A stretch of DNA of 64,000 nt from Meconema thalassinum (Eukaryota > Arthropoda > Insecta > Orthoptera > Tettigoniidae). A model generated the notes under the pieces. It was not told the origin of the DNA and did not search any database. It worked only from the letters and a program-made list of their open reading frames with translations. Positions 11,961-23,441 of the stretch are shown piece by piece (within the stretch, counting starts at the first letter, position 1; every line of letters begins with the position of its first letter). The position numbers and the translations under genes are program-made. The DNA lies in assembly GCA_946902985.2 (NCBI GenBank), contig OX336388.2:1704659978-1704723977 (forward strand), written 5' to 3'.

Positions 11961-12479
11961 TTTACATCTCCTTGATACTTCCTTCAGACCAGGTTCCTCA
12001 TATTCTGAAGAGAAAAAAAAGATCTTGCTTGCATCCATTTACTGATTTCCATGACCAGCCCCATTCTACATCAGTTCACTTCCCAATTACTTGAAGCCCT
12101 CCATAATTTCAAAGTTTTGTTCCCAAATTTTTATAGTACATTTCCCTTCCCTTTCTCATCTATGCTTGGCCCAGATCAAGTTTGTACTCAACGACGTTTA
12201 ACACCATAATGGAAAAAGAAGCAATGCTAATGGTATACTACATGGTCCTACGTTGCCTATGATGTTCTATGTGGATCTGAAAAATCAATCAGCTCGTATG
12301 GCTACCATTGTTGACATGGTGAGGAAATGAATTTGATCTTCACTCTTTTAAGCTTGGCAATATCTATTGAACTGACTAAGTTCAAACTATTGCTTTTCTT
12401 CTAACAAATACTACATTTTAGTGTGATGTGAAAACATATGCTCTGATACCCTTACTAGCAGGGATGGCATCTTTGAGCC

Positions 12480-12680
12480 ATTAGATGTGATCCAGCCACA
12501 ACCATCAGCTCTGTCACAGTGGATCATAGTTGATACCTAACATGATCAATGAGCAACATGTCAGGAGATTGGGCAGGCCAGGGGAATGTGTGAGAGCAGG
12601 TTAGGGATGAGAGTGCACCATGTGCAAATTTTATCACCTTGTTGGAAAATAGGTTGCTGAAGGGAAGGAACTAAAGCTAG
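12480..12680 (-). mobile_element. Tc1-like transposase remnant
   Basis: The minus strand reads IPLAWPAQSPDMLLIDHVRY, close to the WPARSPDLNPIEHVWD segment of Tc1 transposases around the second/third catalytic residues. The rest is degenerate. No TIRs are visible. Region 12,700-14,030 shows no gene. Confidence 0.5.
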
Positions 12681-13659
12681 AGAATGTCCTGCACATTTAA
12701 TGTTCTCTGGTTCCAGTGGCGGTTCAGGAGTGAATCGGATGGTGACGCGACGATATACGCAAAAAAAATTAAAGAGAATAATTTGTATGCTTCCACGAAC
12801 ACATCGTCCACACTGTTTTCTTTCAGGTATTTCACTAATGCCCCAATACTCATATTTTTGTATTTCTTATCATGGAATATCAAAATGTAAAACAAGTTAT
12901 ACACGCAACACGTCGCTATCTAATATACAAACTGCACGTGCAGCGAGCACAGTAACTGTTATAGTACAAGATTGCTTGAAATGAGAGCATTGTGGATGAG
13001 CATTCACTGGTGAGAGACGTTTCGCTTGCTAGCTGAATTCGCATCACGGAACTCCTGTTGCCATGGTCACCGCTGACTTCCATTCCCCCTCCGGCCTTAC
13101 TCAATCACCAAGGCAGGGACATTCTTGCCAGCACATTCCTGCTGCATCAGGCTAGTTGAGCAACGCGGCAGTAGATTCGTCACCGTGCTGTGTCGTTTGA
13201 AGGTCGATATTCATGCCTTAATTGGTAACATCTAATGCAGTAAAAATCGATGTTTAAAAATCCCAATAAATGCCAAAATATGTCTTTCAATAATTTCTTA
13301 CAGTATTTTTAATAAAGCAGGTGACGCGGCGATTCAAACGCTTCAATGGAGAACCACCACTGCCTGGTTCACTTTCAACAATGATCAGGAACATAGGTGA
13401 TGGCTTCCCATGCCATGATGTCACCATTTCTGCAAGTGTGTCGATACACATTGAAGTGTGTATCTACTACAGTATATGGAGATTAACCATGTCTAAACAA
13501 AACTTGGTTTCATTATTAAATCACTAGCGGTCAAGTTTTTTATGCAAGAGCTTCTATTTTATAAATATTAAGACTCTTCTATTAATTGAAAAAGAAAGAG
13601 AAGCCAAATCAACCCTAAAAATGCAGATATCAGGTATGTATATCTATCCCTTATAACTC

Positions 13660-13965
13660 TTCTGTGTCCATGGAGTTGAGGATGAAATGAGACACGTCTA
13701 TGTGGCAAATGGTTTCATGGTTGGATCCCTTGCTTGATGCCAACCTCATTAGATATGACTAATGATGAATGAAACTGGCCGAAGAGTTGGAAGGAGGTAA
13801 TTGTGAACTATCAAGAGGTAGGCCTACTGTCCTGCCATTTGCCTTGAGTTGAGAATGGGGAACATGGAAAATAATATCAAGGACAGCCGATGGTGGGGTT
13901 AGAACCTACTCATCTCTCAAAATGTGGATATAGCCTGGAGTGACTTGACACACTGAGTTACAAAC
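13660..13965 (+). repeat. interspersed repeat shared with 39,395-39,700
   Basis: The segment around TTGATGCCAACCTCA and the following GAAGAGTTGGAAGGAGG / GGCCAGGAATTGGAAAGAAG, ACTATCA and CAAGGA-GCCGATGG blocks recurs in order at 39,395-39,700. The copies are diverged and encode nothing convincing. They are an old interspersed repeat family of unknown type. Confidence 0.45.
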
Positions 13966-14165
13966 TGTCCCAGTGTGCAACAGGTTCATTTACTACCCTC
14001 CATAACAAATCATTTCAATCATTTACAAATACAGGGTGATTATTTTGCTGGAGCGGGCGCGCACGCCCTCCGCTAGCCAACCGAACTTGGGCCGCAGATA
14101 GCGCGCAGGCAGAATCCGTAACAGAGTACATTAATTAATGGTAAATTCACCAGCAAATCATGATT

Positions 14166-14523
14166 AAAGAACTTACCTTTTCACAGAAAATGCTGAAAAT
14201 GTCCTCCTTCAGTTGACAGACAGGTGTTTTACCGTGTAAATAAATTAGCGTTTACATGTTGTAATTCCCTTTTGTGTGAGGGATATCTGCTGCCATATAT
14301 TGTTCTCCAGCTCCACTAGAGTAATTGATCCGTACACTTTGTATTTTAAACTACCCCACAATTAAACATCAAACAAGCTTAGGTCTGTGCTTCGATTAAT
14401 TGAAGTAAACACGCAGGGTGGTACAGGAGTTGCTACATAATGTAACGATTAACTTCCAAAGTTACTGTCTGTCAGCTGAAGGAGAAAAATTTCAGCATCT
14501 TCTGTGAAAGGTAAGTTCTAACC
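14166..14523. repeat. foldback element, arms about 56 bp
   Basis: 14,166-14,223 (GAACTTACCTTTTCACAG... to CAGTTGACAGACAG) is repeated in inverted orientation at 14,465-14,523. The spacer is about 240 bp. It may belong to a larger element beginning near ACAGGGTGATTATTTT at 14,033. No coding content. Confidence 0.55.
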
Positions 14524-15639
14524 TTCAACTGGTGACATGATGTCATTCAGACTCCCATGAAATAAAAAAGATCTGTGCTTCTTTAATTAAATCTTGCTCA
14601 CTTAAGCAATCCAATACTTCTTCCTAGAAGCGAGGAGTCCGTGAGTTCTTCTTGCACTATTGAAGTTTGCAATTTCTAACAAGCATTGGTTAAGTCTTCT
14701 AAATAATAGTATTGGCTGGTTGGTGCCATAAAGAATATTTCAAATGCAGCCTTCCTTCCATTACAGTTTACTTTTCCACAAATAAAACGCATTTCAGTAA
14801 TGTGAATTAATGTGAATCTTTCCATGATTGCAATAAAGTAAACATCACCACCACCAGTAAACCTCAAAGCCTACATTAACAATCCACACATTGTATCTCA
14901 CGTTCTCAATTAAGTTGGTATATGTAAATGTCATGGAATTTCATTATCTAGGTTAACTGTCCTCCAAACAGGATTAACGTGATCCCGTTCCCACAACAAG
15001 ATGATCTTGTTTGTGGCCATTGCGATCAACAGTACTGTATTGTGCGAGTGAAAATGCTGGCCACTTTGACCTTCTTGGTATTTGAAAGTGTAAAGTACTG
15101 TATGCAATGTTGGCTATGATAGCTGTAACTATGTTGGTTGAAGTCAGAAATGAAGGGAGGAGAAATAACATGCCAGTATTTAAACATGGAAATTTTTTTA
15201 GCATCAGAGAAAGTTGTGGAAGACAAATAATAAAATAAAATATAAATATAGATTTTCATAGAATAAAATAATTTACTGTATTTGCAAATGAGGACATAGT
15301 CCCTGGTGGCAAAATCACAGTAAAACTACCTTTTAAAATATATAGGGTGCCAAAAAGATATTGAGAAACATGAATTTTCTGCAGAAAGAAACAAATAATA
15401 AAAAACATTTTTTAATGAAAATATATTAATCCCACCCCTTCCCTCCAACACAGATAAACTCACTGCTACCCACAACTCCTTGTTTAGTTGACACCTGCCT
15501 GACTAATTTCTTAAAACTCCAAGCATATAGACACATAGGGCAGAAAATGTCCTCTGGAAAAATGGTTCCATTCTATTTCTCCTCTCCCCACAAAGGAATA
15601 TTTGCCCTAGTTACTATTCCACTGACTTAGATTAATGAT

Positions 15640-15965
15640 CAAATCTGCCCCATTACACCCATCGCCATTCCCAGTCTCCCATGAATACCTTCCCATGCAT
15701 TCTCTCCCTTATAAGCTAAACACATCTTGCTCTAGAACATCTATGAGCCAAACTTTCCCAACCCAAATTCTGAATCATTTCACTCATACTACTTGTCCAC
15801 CTGTTGGTCCCCAGTACATACCTGGCGGTCTTCCTTTGTACACCTTCCAACTCATTTATCAAGTATGATTGATATGGATCCCACACACCTGCAGCATATT
15901 CCAGCCCAGGTCTTACTAGAGATAGATAAGCCCTTTCTCTTGCCTTACTACTTTCTCCCTCTACC
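15640..15965 (-). mobile_element. LINE (CR1/jockey-like) reverse transcriptase C-terminal fragment
   Basis: A minus-strand frame reads ARERAYLSLVRPGLEYAAGV, WDPYQSYLINELEGVQRKTA and RYVLGTNRWTSSMSEMIQNL. This is the LVRPxLEYAxxVWDP...ExVQRxAARFV segment downstream of the RT palm in CR1/jockey-type elements. Flanks are unrelated and no endonuclease or palm is present. It is a truncated dead copy. Confidence 0.7.
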
Positions 15966-16979
15966 TGAAACCTTTTTTCCTTATACTGTATATACAGTAT
16001 GTGTACATATATATGGTACATACTATATTATTTATACTTTTCAGAAGAAAAAGCCATATGACCTGACTTGGAGGTGAGAATAACTGTTATAGTCAAGCTG
16101 TAAATGTCCACAAAAATAGTGGAGCAAGAATTCAAAGCAATAAACCTTAAGACAGCTGTTTGTGGTTATTGCTGTCAAAGGTGGGAAACGGTAATATCGG
16201 TATTGTGATTGTCACGATCAGCAATGTTTACCAATTATTGTGCTGAAATGATTAACTCATGACACATTGCCTATCGCTGCAATGTCACACCATTCAATTT
16301 ATATAAGGTTTGAAATGGTCCAACATTGAGTTTTGTCTGAAATTCGTAGTGTTTTGATTCTTTTTGGCCGGTAAGTATATAATAGCTACAGTATATTAGG
16401 ATACAAACTATTTATAGTGTTAGCATAGCGTATAGAAGAGAAAGTGACGTGATTTGTGGGGTTTGTATGGTCCAGCTGCTAGGCAGCTCTAGCATCACTT
16501 GGTGCCGAGTACGGACGGTATCAATACCAGCAGTTGAATGTTACTTTTCAGTTATCAACTTCCACTACGTTGTATTAGACAAGATGGCCCGATTATAAAA
16601 TTCTCCGCACTGAGTAAACAAAACGCTGACACCCGTTGAGTTAATTATGAAACATCGGGTTACGTCATAGGTTCATAATTATAATAAGGAAATAAAACAT
16701 TTTGACAGGGATCAAAATGTAACTGAATGTGTAAAAATCATAAGCTACAGACCATTCACTACTGCATAAATACAGTAAATATAATATAATATGAACTAAC
16801 CCATGTAACTTAAGGGGTCAGTTGTCCGAAAATTTTGAAAGCTTACGCGATGATTTTGCAGACTAAGCAGATGACTGTTATTTCCTAATTTATTTCGTAC
16901 AAAAGAAAAAGCAGCACTTCATGAAGTGAAAAACGAGTTTTCCAATAAGGTCCAATATGTTCCATAATTATCCTAAATC

Positions 16980-17960
16980 ACATGGCCCTAAAACAATCTC
17001 ATCAATGCTGTCCAAACACTCATAAAATATAGCCTATCACCCCACAAATTTGAGAGGGAAGAGTAATAGATTTTAATTGCTACGGAAAGGTTTAAGCCAT
17101 GGACACGTCTCCCGAGTTTGCAATTCTTTTCAACGACTACTTCGACTTGTAAAAAAATGTTGAAGACACTGTCGGACGGGAGGGTTAGGTAAGTAAGGGT
17201 ATTTATTGAGCCAAAGTCCTTTATGTTATTGAAAGTTGCAGCTGTTGTGTCTAACGGCCTTTCACTTTGAAGGGCTGTTGCACACTTCACACAGCTGATT
17301 CCTTTTCTTAGTTGTTTGAAAATATACTCTGCTAGATAGTAAACCAAGCATTGTTTCACAATGTTGTCTTCATAAGGAAGGGTAAGATCATTCTCTCAGT
17401 CCGTTATCACCACTTTGTCTCTAATTTTGTCCTCCTCAGACAAGATTTGTTTTATTCCTCGGTTTGTTTCACACATAATCACATTTGATTAACAAATGAC
17501 GTGAGAGGTGGTTCTAACTTACAGGTTCACAGTTCCAGGACGGTGATATAGCCATCTTAATTGGAACATACATGCACTGTAACATATGCAAATGCAGAAA
17601 ATCTACAGTTGATGGGTGATCGTCACAACTTATGGACCTTAAAATTCCGAACTGACGTTCCAAGGGGTCTTGATTGAATTTACCTGTCAACACGTACGGT
17701 ACCTAAAGCCTTAGGACCATACATATTGAGTGACTTCTAAGCTACTCTTTAGCATGAGTCTAAGAGATTTCATTGACCTATTTGAGGAAAATGTGTTATT
17801 TTCTGAGCTAATGGTTTCATAAAAGTCTATTAATGTCTTGTGCGAAGGGGCATCGTTGAAGAGTGTGTTTGTTGGTATTCTGGAGTGAAGCGCATCTGCT
17901 AGATTGTTCATGTCTCTTGTGAATAATTCTGTATTCTCACTGTCGCTAAAAATGTCGGGG
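16980..17960 (-). mobile_element. P-element/THAP9-like transposase C-terminal fossil
   Basis: Several minus-strand frames together look like the C-terminal part of a P-element/THAP9-type transposase. Near 17,690-17,590 is LTGKFNQDPLERQFGILRS (family pattern TGxxNQDxLENxFxxxR). Near 17,350-17,260 is YYLAEYIFKQLRKGISCVKC (family pattern YxAGYxxxKLxxxxxCxxC). Near 17,910-17,720 is a helical region starting MNNLADALHSRIPTN. The frames are interrupted, and no THAP zinc finger or terminal repeats are visible, so it is a fragment. Confidence 0.6.
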
Positions 17961-18639
17961 TTAGTTTGCCTGAAGAACTTAATTTAAGGCCTGCAAACTC
18001 GGAAGGCCTGTTCATGGCATAAATCTGCCCGTAGTAATTAAAATCTATTACTTGATTACTGTACAGCAACTTATTCTTATCGTGGAAATCGCTTCTTGAT
18101 CACCTGCACATTTCAACACCAAGAAATAAGGACTAAACACTGCAACATTTCTGTGTTTCAAACCCGCGAGTGCTTAAAAAGTGACTCCAGCCAGCAACAG
18201 TCAACCGCTGCGCTGTCTGTCGGCGGGAGCAGCAACTACCCATACTATAGATGCAGCATATTCGGGAGTATCCACACTTTCTCTTCTATACACTATGGTG
18301 TTAGAAAGGCTAAATTTAATATTCATAATATTTAAAACTGTCCTCTCTCAAGAAAGTCTATCAGTGTAAGGAAGAGTAATTTATGAGAGACACTGAAATC
18401 ATGAGCACATGGGCAGGCAGTGAAACTTGTGCAGTAGCACAAAACTTTTGTACTTCTGAACGATGAAATTATTAATATGTGAAATAAAACAAATAAAATT
18501 ATCCTTCAAACAGCTGATTGTGCCTTCATGACACATGCAATGAATGTATGCAGTCCTTACCTGAATTACAGATAACACACACTAATACAGGCATCACAAT
18601 TAACACCGGTTATCAGACAGATTCACTTCACCTAAAGTG

Positions 18640-18850
18640 GCCCATAGACGGGCAATATTACTGAACAATATAGATTGCACAATATTTTTACGGTTATCCC
18701 AACGTTCAATAATATTGTGCAATAATTTGGTGTGCACAATAACTTGAGTCGTGTGAAGGCAATATTGAAGGTTGTGCAATATTTTGCGCAAACACGAGCA
18801 CAGACGTACAACCTCAATGGCAATATATTGTGAAACCTCCACACAACAGC
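18640..18850. repeat. AT-rich repeat with many CAATATT/AATATTG words
   Basis: About 210 bp contain at least eight CAATATT or inverse words, including GACGGGCAATATTACTG and GTGCAATATTTTGCGC. The arrangement suggests a foldback or MITE-like sequence, but I could not define clean ends. It lies next to the copia LTR. Confidence 0.35.
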
Positions 18851-18965
18851 AAAATCAGTCTCCGGCAAAGTTTTATGTTTCGTGTCCTGACATAATATGT
18901 CCATCGTGCTGATGGAAGCAGTAGGTGTTTCTTGACCTTCAAGGAACTTCATTTCCTAAGAATAC

Positions 18966-19196
18966 TGTAAGAGGATATGAGGGAACCAGAGATAAGCAAA
19001 GCGAACTGATGGTGAGTTTAATAATAATAACGAACTGATGTACATGGATGGCAATAGCGGAACCGCGCAAACTAAACATGTGCGAACATGGCGCGGGTTT
19101 TAGACAAACTGAAGCATAAAGGGCAGGTGGCAGCACCTTACATATACAGAACCGCATACTTGTTAAACAAAGTATGAAACTACCAAAGTTACAACA
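18966..19196 (-). repeat. 3' LTR of the copia element
   Basis: On the minus strand the segment starts TGTTGTAACTTTGG directly after a purine-rich GAGGGGAAG polypurine tract and ends CCTCTTACA, giving TG...CA ends and 231 bp. It lies just downstream of the RNase H stop codon. No matching 5' LTR was found upstream of 22.4 kb. Confidence 0.65.
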
Positions 19197-19215
19197 CTTC
19201 CCCTCAAGTACAGGT

Positions 19216-22200
19216 TCATACAATCTTTATTCTCTCCAAACCAGCAAACTTCAAGCAACGTTCATGTTTCATTCGACTTAAACTCTTCGTGAGAAAGTCA
19301 GCAACTTGATCGTTCGTACAGATATACTTCAAAACAAAAAAATTACACTCAAAGACTTCACGAACAAAGTGATGTTTGATATCAATATGTTTGCTTCTAC
19401 TGTGATACATCGCGTTCTTTGCCAAATTAATTGCACTTTGATTATCACAAAAGATGAACATAGTGGCTAAGTCTTTGAAGCCTAACTCAAGCAGAAATCG
19501 ACGTAAGTACACAGCTTCCTTGGCGCACTCTGACAACGCCATGTACTCGGCCTCCGTGGTGCTAAGGGCCCCGGTTCTTTGTTTTCTCGAGTCCCACGAT
19601 ATAGGGCATCCACCGAGCAGGAACATGTACCCCGTGTAGGACCTCCTATCTTCTAGGCAGCTTCCCCAGTCGGCGTCGACGAATCCTTGGATCGGTTCGG
19701 TGTCTGCTTCGTAGATCAGCCCGATGTTCGAAGTCCCCTTCAAGTACCGCAGCACTCTCTTGGCAGCTTTCCAATGTTCGACTCCGAAGCAATTGTTGAA
19801 CTGTCCCAGGTAGCTGACAGCGAACGAAATGTCCGGGCGTGTAGTTGTCAACAGACATGTCAGCGCGCCTAACAATTCGCGGTAAGGCAACTTCAACTCG
19901 TCAGTACTGGGATTCTCATTTTTGCTCAATTTCGTTCCAGGGTCGAGTGGTGTGACTACAGGGTTGCAGTCGGCCATCTCGTAGCATTGGAGAAGCTCTT
20001 CAATGTAACCTTGCTGTAGCATGGCTATGCATCCGGTCTCCTGGATTAGTTCGATGCCTAGGAAGTGTTTGGCCAATCCTAAGTCCTTGACCTTGAAATT
20101 TTCACTCAGGACTCTGGAAATCTCAGCAATCGTCTTTTTGCATTTTGACAGCACCATCATGTCGTCAACGTAAACGGCAATCAAAGTTATGTTATTTCCG
20201 GAACCAATTTGGAATAGACACGGATCCGATGCGGTTGGTTTGGCACCGCACTTCCTCAAGACTTCACGCAGCTTGGCATACCAGTTTCTACCGGCCTGTT
20301 TCAATCCGTACAGTGATTTTTGTAGTAAGCAGACCTTGTCGCCTCCCTGCAACTGGTGAAGCATGTTCTTGGCCTTCTCCTTGGTTTCGTCGTCAGTTCC
20401 AGACATCGCAATGCTCTCAAACATCTCCCTGAAGTTCTTCGGTTGTTTCATGAATATTTCCTCGTCTAGGTCACCATACAGATAAGCCGTTGTGATATCG
20501 TACTGTCTGATTTTTACACCGAGCTTGGCAGTGAGACAAACCATCAATCGAATTGATTCCATTCGTGCCACCGGTGCAAACGTGTCAAAGTAGTTGATTC
20601 CATACTCCTGGTTGAAACCTTGAGCCACCAGCCTGGCCTTTCTCTTCTCAAGTGTTCCATCAGGTTTTAGTTTGTCGCGCAGCACCATCCGCCATCCGAT
20701 GACTTTGGCATCACGGGGAGGATCCACCAGCACCCATGTATTGTTTCTCAGGATAGATTCCATTTCCATGACCATGGCACCATGCCACTCGTTAGAGTTT
20801 GGTCCTATTATTGCCTCCTTGAATGGAATCTCTGCTAGAAAAATCTCCTCGTCTTCTTCTTGCTCCTCCACATCTTGGAGATTTGTTTGAAAAAGTTTCT
20901 TCGGTCTTCCCCATTCTCCAGTTCGCAGAATCTTGGATCGACCAGGTCTTTGTATCAATTGAGGCGTAGTATCGGATGTTTCGACAGTCGAACTATCATG
21001 ATCATCCACTGGCGTCACATCGAAACCGAGGAAAGGTTCATCATCTTCTCCGATTTCAGGTTGAGAGACTGGTTCCTCCATGACAGCTGGTTGATCTTTT
21101 TTCTCTTGGTGATTGTGGCAGTGGTTCAGCAAAGAACAGCTCCCAACAAATATCTTGCTTCGAGGATTCCGGGCGCTCCATCCTAGTCTCTTCCAGTGGC
21201 TTTTCATTCTCGAAGAATTTTACATCTCGGCTGATCAAAACTTTGTCTTTGTCAGGGGAGTATATGCGAAAGCCCTTGGTTTCTTCGGAGTAACCCATGA
21301 ACACACCTTCTCTGCCTCGTTGATCCAGTTTCCCTCTTCCGGGATCCCTGTCCAGGAAGTAAACCTTGCTTCCAAATGTTCTGAATTGCGAGATGTCAGG
21401 AATCTCACCTGTCCACAATTCGTACGGTGTTTTGCCTCTGATACTTTTTGATGGCAGGCGATTACGGATGTAATTTGCAGTATTCACTGCTTCCGCCCAG
21501 AAGCGGTGAGGTAATCCGGCATCGAACAACATGCACCTGGCAGTCTCCATCAAAGTCCTATTCATCCTCTCCGATTTCCCGTTTTGTTCGGGGTTGTGAG
21601 GGACTGTGAGGCGTCTTGTGATTCCGCGCTTCTTCAGGTAGTTGTCGAACTCTCGATTCAGGTATTCCCTGCCGTTGTCAGACTGGATCACCTTTACAAT
21701 GAGAGTGATCGTCGATGAATTCCAAGAAGTACCTTGAACCTCCCATAGATGGAGTCGGCATCGGTCCACATACGTCCGTGTGGATCAAATAGAGTAGCTC
21801 CGTCCGTCGATTGGATTTCTTTGGAAACTGCGTCCTGGACATCTTCCCCTCGAGGCAGACTCTACAGTCCAGAGTCATCGATGGATTCCTCAGCTCAACG
21901 CCAGAAACCCTCCCTTTTCTCACAGCTACCAAGATGTCGCCCATGTTGACATGTCCGAGCCGACGGTGAAGCAATTTTAGATCAATTATTTTGGGCGATG
22001 CAGCCATATTTGCTCGTTCTTGACTCTCACTGACGTAATATAGGTTATTCTTTCTCTCGACTCGCATCAAGACTTCACCTTTTTCGTTCAAGACGACTGC
22101 GCCTTCCTTGTCAAAAATCACCTCGTGGCCGTGGTCGGTGATCTTTCCCACCGACAGCAAGTTTGTCCTGAGGTCTGGAACGTGAGAAACATCTGAGAGA

Positions 22201-22412
22201 GAGACATCTATCTCTTCGTTCGCAATGCGCGTAGATAAGCGAACACTGCCTTTTCCCACGATCTCTGCCGTTGAATCATCAGCCAATTTCACCACACCCC
22301 TTCATGACTCATCGATCTTCGAAGAAATCGCAGGGTCGCCACAGATATGTGAAGTGGCGCCACTGTCGAGACACCATATTCTGCGTACGTCACTGCTCTG
22401 AGTTGTCATCGC
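19216..22412 (-). mobile_element. Ty1/copia retrotransposon pol region, gag missing
   Basis: In transcription order (minus) the region holds a copia protease start (WCLDSGATSHICGDP near 22,380-22,335) ending in a TGA. Next is a 205-codon frame (22,295-21,678) with the integrase HHCC finger (LLHRRLGHVNMG...CRVCLEGK) and FIDDHS. A frame (21,769-21,056) continues the integrase core (QSDNGREY, PHNPEQNGKSERMNRTLMET). The last frame (21,207-19,216) holds RT (QYDITTAYLYGDLDE, CLLQKSLYGLKQAGRNW, VYVDDMMVL) and RNase H (FVDADWGS, TEAEYMALSECAKEA). Protease-integrase-RT-RNase H order defines copia. A stop, a frameshift near 21,690 and an overlap near 21,100 make it inactive, and there is no gag or 5' LTR. 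Confidence 0.93.
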
Positions 22413-22569
22413 CTGTAAGCATAGTTCTCTAGTGAAATTTGCCGATTGAGTATTAGAACTAATATTTCATGTTTTTACTCAATACTGGTAATAATACTAA
22501 ATTTCTTTCAAAAGGTCAAATAAAATACGATATGCATGCTGTGTCAAAATATTTGGTATTTCATGTACA

Positions 22570-22712
22570 GTACTTGTCTGTATTCATCATCATCTTGAAC
22601 CAGCTCCAGTTTCCCGGGTGTGGTGAATGAGCATTCTCCATTTATTTCTCTCCAAGAATGTTTCCTCCTCCATAATTTGTCTATGATTAGTGTATTTATC
22701 TCCATCCTTCAT
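22570..22712 (-). mobile_element. LINE tail fragment with GAT repeat (inverted copy)
   Basis: On the minus strand GGAGAATGCTCATTCACC... encodes residues equivalent to the WRALIH-TRETGAGS end seen at 36,160-36,200, followed by GATGATGATG. It is a very short 3' fragment of the same LINE family as at 10.3 kb and 36 kb. Confidence 0.5.
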
Positions 22713-23229
22713 ATAAAATCAAAATTTAAAAATAATATTTAGCCCATTAAAAATTGGCCTACGATTGTAATCCACGTAACTACTGGTGTTACATTTTCGA
22801 GCGTGACCACTGGAGGGTTAAGCAAAAAAAACGATTCCCCATGTAGCACCAAGGAATGGAGAAGTGTTAACATGTTAGCTAGTCACACTCCTCCAGGGTG
22901 ATGCAAAAATGATTAATAAGCATTAATGGAAGAAAATTAACAGGAACATTCTGAGACCCTGGAGAAAATCTGACCTGCCTCCACTTTGTCGAGCAAAAAT
23001 GTCTCATGAGACAACCAGTATGCTTTTCTTATATTTACATAGATCTATGCCGGTTACTACTTTGGATACATTGTTCTCCACAATAAAGCTATAAAATCTT
23101 AAAAAATATTCCCATAATCATCGTAACTTCTCCTGAAGTACCCTTATGCTGACCCTATGTTTCACATCACTATTGAAAGTACCCAATATCCTTCATAATC
23201 CATATACCACAGTGCTCTAGAAATGTGAC

Positions 23230-23441
23230 TATGGTAGAGCCATCATTACTTCCGACTTGACGTTTCAGTGTTAGGCTAGAGTTTCTTTCGCTAAATCGCG
23301 AACGAAAGTCAATTTGTCGTGGTATATCGATTTGAATTGCTGCTTGTGATTGTCTAGTTAAAGTGATTCTCCTTCTGACTACTAGATAACTCTAGGGTAA
23401 TACTGAAACGTCAAGTCGGAAGTAATGATGGCTTTACTATA
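23230..23441. mobile_element. 212-bp MITE with about 48-bp TIRs, TA ends
   Basis: The left end TATGGTAGAGCCATCATTAC and the right end, read inward, TATAGTAAAGCCATCATTAC continue as matching inverted repeats through TTCCGACTTGACGTTTCAGT and CCCTAGAG/GGCTAGAG. The interior has no frame. TA at both ends suggests a Tc1/mariner-type non-autonomous element. From 23,450 to 26,980 I see no gene, only AT-rich intron with short CA runs near 24,970 and 25,705. Confidence 0.75.

Noticed and set aside
19646..20432. Frames of 60-95 codons antisense to or out of phase with the copia pol
   Set aside because: They are shadows of the RT/RNase H coding region.
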